DNA from: Dichetophora obliterata
Taxonomy: Eukaryota; Arthropoda; Insecta; Diptera; Sciomyzidae
Direction of reading: 5' to 3'
Assembly: GCA_963920525.1 (NCBI GenBank)
Contig: OY986439.1
Location: 215,811,000 to 215,874,999 of the forward strand
DNA length: 64,000 nt
Position 1 is the first letter of the stretch; each line of letters starts with the position of its first letter. The position numbers were made by a program, and so were the translations under genes. The notes below the pieces were generated by a model. That model searched no databases. It had not been told where the DNA came from and saw only the letters and a list, made by a program, of their open reading frames with translations. Shown here piece by piece: positions 56,737-64,000 of the stretch.

Positions 56737-58429
56737 ACTGCATTTCGGCACATATTCATTTTGGACATCAGAATTTAATACATTGTTAATCAATTTTGTA
56801 TTTTGTATTTCACCTTAAGTGTTTATGATATATTCTATTTTCAAAAATTCATTTTGATTTTTAATAATAATAAAAATAATTTGAGAGAAAATATTCAACT
56901 TAATTTTTTTTACTATTTTAATTATTATTTAATTTAACTAAGTTTTAGCTTTTGGGAATGTGTTTGTTCAAATCGCTTTCAAATAACTTTGATGGCTAAT
57001 AAAATAATCAGTATAGTTTTCACACTTGATCAGTTCATGTCGATTTTTTTTTTTTGGTTTTTCGTCGAAAATTTTGTTCTGACTAAAAGTTTTATATAAA
57101 GATGGCGTTCATAGCTTTTAATTTCTTCATCATTAATTCTGTTTGCTGCATCTTTAAGATTTATTCATTCTCTTTTTTCATCTGTTTTTGTATAAAATAC
57201 TTTTTTTTACACGACAGCCTAGCTTTTGGCTTTTGCTGGTCATTTTGTGGACCAAACAGACGTACATATACACAAAAATATATGTATAAAGCCTCCAACA
57301 TGCTATCCACGGACACATACACACTCATACGCCTCCCTGGCCATGTTCATACTTCTTCCTCTCGATTTAACTTTCATTTTGTTCAACTGCATGTGACAGT
57401 TCCTCGCTCTTTTTGTTGCTGTTGTTTGTTTCTTTTAGTTTTTTGCATTTTTTTTTTATTTCTCATTGTTTTTGTTGTTTGCTTTGAGTTCGCAATTCGA
57501 TTTGTAGTTATATAGGATGCCCCTGGCAGCCCTGTCAGGCCCCTTAACCAAAGTGAAGTTGCAGAATCTGTGGCGGAGACTCATTTAGCTTTATTCATGC
57601 GCATGACAACTAGGCCCTATCTGCGGCTGCCCTTCCACTACTACCACAAACACGAACACCATCACATCTTCACTGACAGCAATACGCATTTATATACGTA
57701 TACATATGATTACTCACATAATTCCATATTAAACACTGTATTTACACAAAATACGTATACATATTGAACGTATATGTATATGTATACAAATATAGTAATA
57801 GCTATAAAAATATGCTTCATTCTCTCAGCCAGTTTTCACTCTCACTCTCATTTGCCTCTCTTGTGCTCATCCTATCCTTTTTGGTAACATCCTGCACGCG
57901 CTCCAATTCGCTGCCCCCAAACCGCTTTAATTCGTCGCCGCTACTGGCCTCTGTTCAGTGTTTGCTCAGGCATCAAGCAAAACAAAATTTCATCCTCATC
58001 AAGCGAAAACAACAATTTGTAAATTAATTTAATGAAAAGATTCCACCTTGTCTTTTGCTGGTACGCTGAAATCATCAGCAAGCAATGCTGGGGCAACTCG
58101 GAGCGTTGAGGTGCTGCTGCCGAGGCTGCTGTGAGCTTGAAGTCAAGTTAGGTGCAACCAGCCAAGATGAAGTAATTTCATTAGCATCAAAAACAGACGA
58201 CAAAATTTCTTGCATGCCAAATTTTTCCATAGCCTTAAGAATAGCTCGACGTAATTATCTATAGACAAGTGTTGGCAAGTTTCTTTAAAATCTTGAAAAG
58301 CTAAAGTTTATGAAAGTGGATGTAAAATGAATGTTTTAGAAAATTTCACAAAAAATATGAAATATTCTTAGGGCCAGTTTTCTAGTGCGAGTTTAAACTT
58401 TAGTCAAATAAAACCTAGCCTAACTCACG
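56737..58429. other. spacer with GC-richer block 57220-58210
   Basis: AT-rich to 57200, then a less AT-rich repeat-free kilobase with T- and C-rich runs. Plus frames at 57102, 57570 and 57764 have no domains and follow the pyrimidine bias. Nothing recognised. Confidence 0.4.
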
Positions 58430-58550
58430 AAAATTGGACGTTTAAACTCGGTTTAACTAGATATTTAAGCATTCGTTGAAGTTAAATTGACTTAAATTAT
58501 CATATAATGTGTTTCATTTTGCCTAAACCCAGTTTAAACGTCCAATTTTT
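58430..58550. repeat. inverted repeat (hairpin), arms about 26 bp
   Basis: AAAATTGGACGTTTAAACTC followed by GGTTTA at 58430-58455 is mirrored at 58524-58550 with one mismatch, around a 68 bp loop. Confidence 0.85.
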
Positions 58551-58566
58551 GATTCAATCAAAATTT

Positions 58567-58718
58567 TGCTAAGTTATTATAAAATGTAAAAGCAAATTTC
58601 TACTTAATTCAAGCAAATATTTGCTAAGTTATTATAAATTGGAATAGCAAATTTTTACTCAATTCTAGCAAATATTTGCTTAGTTATTGTAAATTGAAAA
58701 AGCAAGTTTTGCTTAACC
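58567..58718. repeat. 55 bp tandem repeat, 2.7 units
   Basis: Each unit starts TTGCTAAGTTATTATAAA and ends AAGCAAATA-like; units begin at about 58567, 58621 and 58676. Confidence 0.85.
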
Positions 58719-58779
58719 ACAATACAAATTTAGCAAACAATTTTCTCCGTGCTCAAACGAAAAAATCGAATATATGATT

Positions 58780-59157
58780 TTCCAAAAATCAAGAAATTTC
58801 GTTTTTTCCTTAATTTTTGACCAAATTTGAATGTTTCGTAAAAGCTCTACAAAAACCTTAAATTTTTTTTTTACTTATGTGTTAAAAAATTTAAAAAAAC
58901 TGAAACCGTTTTTTAATTTCTTAAGAAGACTAAATTCTGAAAATGTAAGCAAAATCGGAGGCGATCAAAACTTTTGTTCTCCAAAAATAAGAAAAATAAA
59001 GCTCAAAATGGGTCTAAACGTGACTAAATTTCAATCACGTATATCTCGAAATTGCGACCTGATTGAGAAAAACTGAGTATACCACTAAATTATACTACCA
59101 AAAATTTACTTCACGTGCCTCGGCGTTTTCGTGTGTCATGTTTACGTCCGTACAGGG
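58780..59157. mobile_element. second copy of the TTA-type MITE, left-truncated
   Basis: ACCAAATTTGAATGTT, a TRACTAAATTTYAATC block and CGACCTGATTGAGAAAAACT align with 49900-50195. The end CACGTGCCTCGGCGTTTTCG then CGTCCGTACAGGG aligns with the right end at 54911-54960. This copy has no LINE insert, so it shows where the insert sits in the other copy. Confidence 0.75.
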
Positions 59158-60345
59158 TATTGTAAGAGGCTTGAATGTTTTCGAAAACTCGAACAGGTTT
59201 AACAAATTATCAAAACTTAGTTTTGCCAACAAGGTTTTTCTATTTCCAATTCTGAATTAGAGAAATAAATATAAGGTTATTTAGAGAAAAAATGTTTTTT
59301 CTGTAAAATTTTTCCGCCCTGAATTATTTTCCGTCAGAAAATAGTTTTTCTTCCTATTGTTTATTACTTATAAGCACATAAATAACACAAAAATGAAATT
59401 TGGATTTTTTTTTATTTTTACACGTGCGAAACGAATGCAAAACTGGCGGGTGCAAAACAAAATACCTCTAGCAGTGAGTAGTAGAAATATGCTGTTGCGC
59501 CGGTAATACAAACTTTTGAAGTGGATGGAGTCACTATCCACCGCCAGGGCCGAAAGGGTTAATAATCTATCAGTACTCTTGGACAAATTAAGATTATAGT
59601 GTTATTATTTTTTAAATTTATAGTTCTTCTAGCTTATGTAGATAAAAAAATAACCAATATCTATTTGAAGGTCTTCGCTCCTTCAAGCTGTTTCTGAAAA
59701 ATTTTCTATTATTTATTATATCATGTTCTAGCACGAAGCTCTTACATGGATTTTATGATGCTGAAAACTTCACAAGATGTGTAATTTGGTGTAATCTGAT
59801 ATTTTTGTTAACGCTCTAATTCTTCTAGAAGTTATTTAATTCATTTTTAACTATGCCAGGTTTGGGTTATAATTGTATCTTTATAGAAGTAGATAAATCT
59901 CTTTAAAGCTAAAAAAATTATTGCTGAAAACCAATTAACTATTGCTATATATTTGATTTTCAAAATATTAAAATACTCTTAAGATGTAAGGTTCTGAACA
60001 AATTGGGGTTATTAATTTGATTTGTTTGAGTTAAATATATTCTCCTCTATATCATGAATGTTCTCAACTTAGTTTTGTTAATTTCCCATGTTGATAGTAG
60101 AATTTCACGGAGTTGAAAATTTCCCCAGAAGTTTTTGTTTGGTCTCAAGCATATCTGAGTTTTTGATACTTTTCAGAGAGCACTTTAAAACCGAAAAAAT
60201 TTTGTTTTTTTTTTAAATTTTTTTTTTCATATGTTTTGTCAGTGTACATTTTTGACACCTCACGCGTGAATCGTAACTGCTAAAATGCTAAAAATGTCAA
60301 AAAAAAATAAGGTTTGTCATTTGACCAACAAGAGCACAGCTCGGT
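59158..60345. other. AT-rich spacer
   Basis: No gene recognised. A minus frame at 59368-59586 lacks features. The 8 bp target copy AGCTCGGT of the P-like element ends it. Confidence 0.45.
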
Positions 60346-61398
60346 CATGGCAGAAGAATAAGGTAAGGTAAAGAGATTTACCACACCGAGCGCTAATGTC
60401 AAAATCACAAAATACAGTGCTAACGTATCTTCAAAGAAAAATCAATGGTTGTATCATGAAAAAATACATGTCTTTCCTAGCGTTTCTAATGTAGTACTAA
60501 ACTGGAAAACTGGGAAGTACAAGTTTGTAATCTTAAGCAAACTTTAAAGCAGTGTCCTAAAATTTGCTGATGTAATAAGGCGGTGTGTCCCATTCGTCAA
60601 AAGTGCACAAGTGCTTTTCTACCATTGCCCCAAACTTGAGTACTTGAGCCATAGTTGCCAACTTTGTGGGAAAAATACCTTCTGTGGTATTTTTTAATTG
60701 CTGTGGGAGAAGGGAATTGTTTCAAAATTAGAAAAAATTGTTTGCCACACCCTCTTTTACCGCCCACAAATAAATAAAAACTCTGTATTTCGGATGGTTT
60801 GGGTCGAATTGGACTAAAATATGGTAATTAAGTTCGTATGGCTGCTGTCGGCAACTTTACAAAAAATGCTCTTATTTTCCAAATTTATAATAATTTTTAA
60901 AATCTCAAATAATGCTCAAAATGTAACTGCTTCCGATGCGTTTGTTGATTCCCTTGACAATTTATTTCAAAATTAAATAAGTGGTGATGAAGAGTGTGGT
61001 GTGTTTTTGCCGGTGGAAACATATGCTAAAAGCTACATTGATTGCTTAGATGAGGATGGCCTGGAGTATATAGCTGGTTATATAATTAAAAAATTAAATT
61101 CGGAAAAATATGAAAACCTAATTAAAACCACATAAACGTGGGTTGACCAAGTTTTACAATAACATTAAAATTTCCGAGCAATTGTTCCAAAAGTTTAATG
61201 AAGGAATATTCCTAATTGTCTTAATTTTTAAAATAAATTTTTAATTTATGTTTTTTGTAATTTATGCCCTAGTCTAATTTCCCCTCAAAGCATTTGTCCC
61301 AACATAATTAAAAATACTGAAAAGTGGCTTCGCTAAAATAAATTTTGATATTAGTTGTCGGTGTGATGAATCTCTTTACCCTACCTTATTCTACTATG
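60346..61398 (+). mobile_element. P-element-like relic with perfect 8 bp target duplication
   Basis: Ends: left CATGGCAGAAGAATAAGGTA, right (inverted) CATAGTAGAATAAGGTAGGG; both continue TAAAGAGATT and CACACCGA, about 40 bp of TIR. AGCTCGGT occurs at 60338-60345 and 61399-61406. Known: P elements start CA, have about 31 bp TIRs and duplicate 8 bp. The P/THAP9-like protein fragment inside agrees. At 1053 bp it is internally deleted, and a Helitron-like scrap (60738-60850) lies within it. Confidence 0.85.
60911..61160 (+). pseudogene. P-element/THAP9-type transposase C-terminal fragment
   Basis: Plus frame reads NAQNVTASDAFVDSLDNLFQ, a stop, then ISGDEECGVFLPVETYAKSY, LDEDGLEYIAGYIIKKLNSE, a stop, and TWVDQVLQ. 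The word GLEYIAGYIIKKL followed by a charged stretch and a Trp-Val-(D)-Gln motif is what I expect near the C-terminus of P-type transposases. The zinc-coordinating THAP domain and catalytic core are not recognisable. The position inside matching TIRs with an 8 bp duplication supports the call. Confidence 0.7.
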
Positions 61399-61406
61399 AG
61401 CTCGGT

Positions 61407-64000
61407 AATGGATGGATGAGGTGGGTTCGTTGATACATCGCTAGAAAGGTCAATTCATTTCCTTACAAATCATTTCTTAAAATAAGTTTTCCGTAAGTTA
61501 CTTTTTCTGCTTAAACAATAATGTGCATCAAAGTCATGGAATACTAAATGTCCTTGTAACTTATAAGGGTGTGGAAATAGACCCCCCCTCCCATACCATT
61601 TTTGCCCAACTCGACATCACCTTTCATCTCTTTAAATAGTTGCGCTCTATCGCGGGACACGGGAATATAGATTAAAAAAATGAAGTTAAATAAAAAAAAA
61701 TTGTATATTCTTCTAATCAAGCTCGAAATATATGCGAAATTTCATCAAATAAAGCATGGATCCCAAACTACTTTCAATGATTTTTATTGCTTGAAAATAA
61801 ACTCCACACTTAAAAGACGAACCTCGTTAGAGATCCCCACCGCATTACATACACATCTGATCATTGTTCTAACTAACTTGACTTTTCTGGTTACCGTCTT
61901 AAATGAGTGCTGCACAGCCGCTAAGAAACTCATCTATATCTCCTAAGCAACACTTGCATCGTCTCTCAGCGGAAGTGCGCATTTAGCAGTCCAACAACGA
62001 TCATTATTACAACAGATAGAAGAAGGAAAACAATAACAACAAAAAAACATCAACAGCTATTACAACTTATAACCGTCATCACACCAAAAATGCACATAAA
62101 TTTCAGCTGCAACAAGTTGATGCATCTAAACGCTACATCTAGCTATCTTAAACGCTAAGATCAGTCGACAAGAGCGTCTACAAAGATCAGCTGGCACAGA
62201 CAACGAGCTTACAACTACAATCATAGCTGGAAAGCTTGAAGCAGCAGCAGAAAAACAAAAACAACAGCAATCACACGATGATACTGCAACTTTATGCTAC
62301 AACGCAAGATAAACGCAGCATGTTGCGGCACACAAGCTCCCACACGCATTTCTAAAAGGCGTATCGACGGCGATCAGCGACGACACGCAGCAGAACATAA
62401 CAGACACAACAAAAACAACAACAGAAACAACAACAGCTACATGCTCCAACCAGCCAGGATGTGTTACGTGGAGGACCCACCTGAAAGCTTTAGACTTGGA
62501 AAAACTCACGAGAGAGTGGAAACGAAAAACTTTAGAGCTTGTTCCCGATCAGATCAGTGCGATCAACTAGCATCTAACAACGACAAGAGCCGGCCGGCAT
62601 ACGAAGATGTTCCTGGGTGGTGCAGCATGCTTCAATGTTTTCAGCCAGAGCCAGAATACAGCAGACTACAAACAGCTGAAACCAACCCAAGCCAAGCCCG
62701 GCCAAGAAAACGTGTAGCTGAGCTTGCAGCAAAATACACTGCAACGCAACGCAAAACAAACATTTTGTTTAACAATGTAATTATTATTTATGAGCGAATC
62801 AATAAATCTTTGAGTTGCTGGTTGCTGTTGTGGATTTTGTTACTGCTATTGCGCAGACGCAGCAACGTTCGAGCCTGTGCGATCGTTTTGTAAACGCGCA
62901 CAGTTTTGTATAAATCAAATCAACACGATTTCTGCGAATTGCACACAAACACACAGATGTTGTAGTTGTAAGTGAAATGTTGCAAAATGATCAATCGAGG
63001 CGGTTAACAGCTTCCGCAACATGATTTTTTTAAGTTTACGCTAGACATTGTTGCAAACTGCAAGCTGCCGTTAGAATAGATATTCCAACAGCATAATTAT
63101 ATGCTAGAAATTAAGGAACTTTCATAAAGCTTTCAGAAAATATATATATATTGCAAGGTTTTGTGTTAGTGACAGAACCCGTGCATGGGCGCTGACCTCT
63201 AGGATTTTTGCTATACGGAGAGGCAATGTTATAAAAAGCATATACAAAGAAAGCTCTTTAACTAAAAAACCAGTTTAAACAAATTTTATCTAGAAAGCTA
63301 ATAGCAATTTTCGACATATTCATAAAAAATCAAGTGAGGGAAAAACATTTTTATATTGTTTTGGCATTTATAAAAAAATTCAATCGCTTTTTGATTGCTT
63401 ACAACTAATTACCTTTTTTGCTTGAAAAATGCATGCCACAACATTTGCATAAATCTTAAATCTAGCCCGTCTTTTTACCTGACTTGCACATAAATCTCGA
63501 ATGGATTTTGTTCTCTTTACTCAGCTATTTTGTACGGATTCTAACATATGTTGAGTGCGACTCATTACATGAAAACCACGCTTAATAACTGTTAATAACA
63601 CGCGGTGTCTCAGCAGATGTCTCCATCCACTGACGTTCGGAAGCGATCAACCAGGCTTGGCTTAACAAGTTTGCGTGCAAGCCAGGGAGTCTGCGTGTGA
63701 GCGCCAAACAAACGAACAAATAAACCAACGACCAGCAACCGACGGACAAACACACAGACAGACAGCAACAGCAGCAGTTGGCTTCAAGGTAGTTGAAGAC
63801 ATTAACCCAAAGCGAGCCAGAATGGTAGGCAGTAGCGGCAAAGATAATGCATAAATAGTTGTTACATGCACTGTTGTGGTTGTTGTTGTTTTTGCATTTG
63901 CGGTTGCCACACAAATGTCACAGGGTTGCCACAGCGCAACAAACTGACAGCTGTCATAACAATATATAATAAACTTTTTAGCAAAAGTGTTAAAAACTAG
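61407..64000. other. spacer; GC-richer, repeat-free from about 61900
   Basis: The last 2 kb is among the least AT-rich parts and lacks recognisable transposons. The longest frame (62294-62893, plus, 199 codons) is rich in Asn, Gln and Arg from CAA/CAG-type codons, has a Leu-rich tail and no known domain. A minus frame overlaps it. It could be untranslated exon, regulatory DNA or chance; I do not call a gene. Confidence 0.35.

Noticed and set aside
57102..57515. 137-codon Phe/Cys-rich plus-strand frame
   Set aside because: Driven by a long pyrimidine-rich strand bias; no signal peptide plus domain pattern that I could defend.
62294..62893. Protein-coding gene of 199 residues
   Set aside because: Low-complexity CAA/CAG-derived composition, overlapping open frames on the other strand, no domain, no splice or promoter evidence.
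1..64000. CRISPR arrays, operons, bacterial or viral genomes
   Set aside because: No regularly spaced identical repeats with unique spacers. The spliced T-box exons and insect transposons place the DNA in an animal nucleus, and no viral gene was recognised.

Overview
The window looks like intronic DNA of a higher fly (Diptera, probably Brachycera). It is AT-rich, has no dense gene set, and carries insect-type transposons plus short CAA/CAG, GT and TGTC tracts. The species cannot be fixed from what I can see.

Only one host gene is recognisable. Two adjacent minus-strand exons (35275-35388 and 34746-34899) join in frame across a 375 bp intron. They encode the central part of a T-box DNA-binding domain of the Tbx2 subfamily, which in flies is optomotor-blind/bifid (omb, bi). 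I found neither the preceding T-box exon between 35389 and 64000 nor the following one below 34746. The rest of the window is therefore probably two very large bi introns, or intron plus flank.

Almost everything else identifiable is mobile DNA. From left to right: a broken, 5'-truncated non-LTR retrotransposon (about 1458-3808); a dead mariner with intact ends and TA target duplication (7031-8300); two tRNA-derived SINE families (A at 9231, 21371, 23811 and 45075; B at 8500 and 27415); a small Helitron (9718-10082); a mariner remnant (11430-11760); a terminal-inverted-repeat (TIR) element with a tRNA-like core (12231-12568); a tandem repeat (13985-14425); a minus-strand non-LTR element with a 742-codon reverse-transcriptase (RT) frame (about 14965-19040); an eroded transposon protein (20840-21340); a C/G-tract MITE (30709-31062); a hAT-type MITE (38373-39315); hAT and piggyBac transposase remnants (40262-40376, 41290-42170); and Helitron-like and mariner scraps near 46 kb.

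The most structured part is 49.5-55 kb, a four-level nest. An older RT fragment was split by a TTA-duplicating TIR element. That element was split by a minus-strand non-LTR element. The non-LTR element was then hit twice, by a 1.1 kb TIR element and a 1.0 kb foldback-like element. To its right lie an element built of ~120 bp and ~97 bp tandem units (55159-56736), a second copy of the TTA-type MITE (58780-59157), and a P-element-like relic with a perfect 8 bp target duplication (60346-61398).

Between the transposons are less AT-rich blocks without recognisable repeats (about 12.8-13.7, 19.2-19.8, 21.7-22.9, 26.3-26.9, 29.5-30.4, 32.6-34.5, 35.5-37.1, 42.8-44.7, 47.5-48.5, 57.2-58.2 and 61.9-64 kb). 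Given the bi context these are the natural places to look for enhancers or untranslated exons, but nothing in the sequence alone proves a function.
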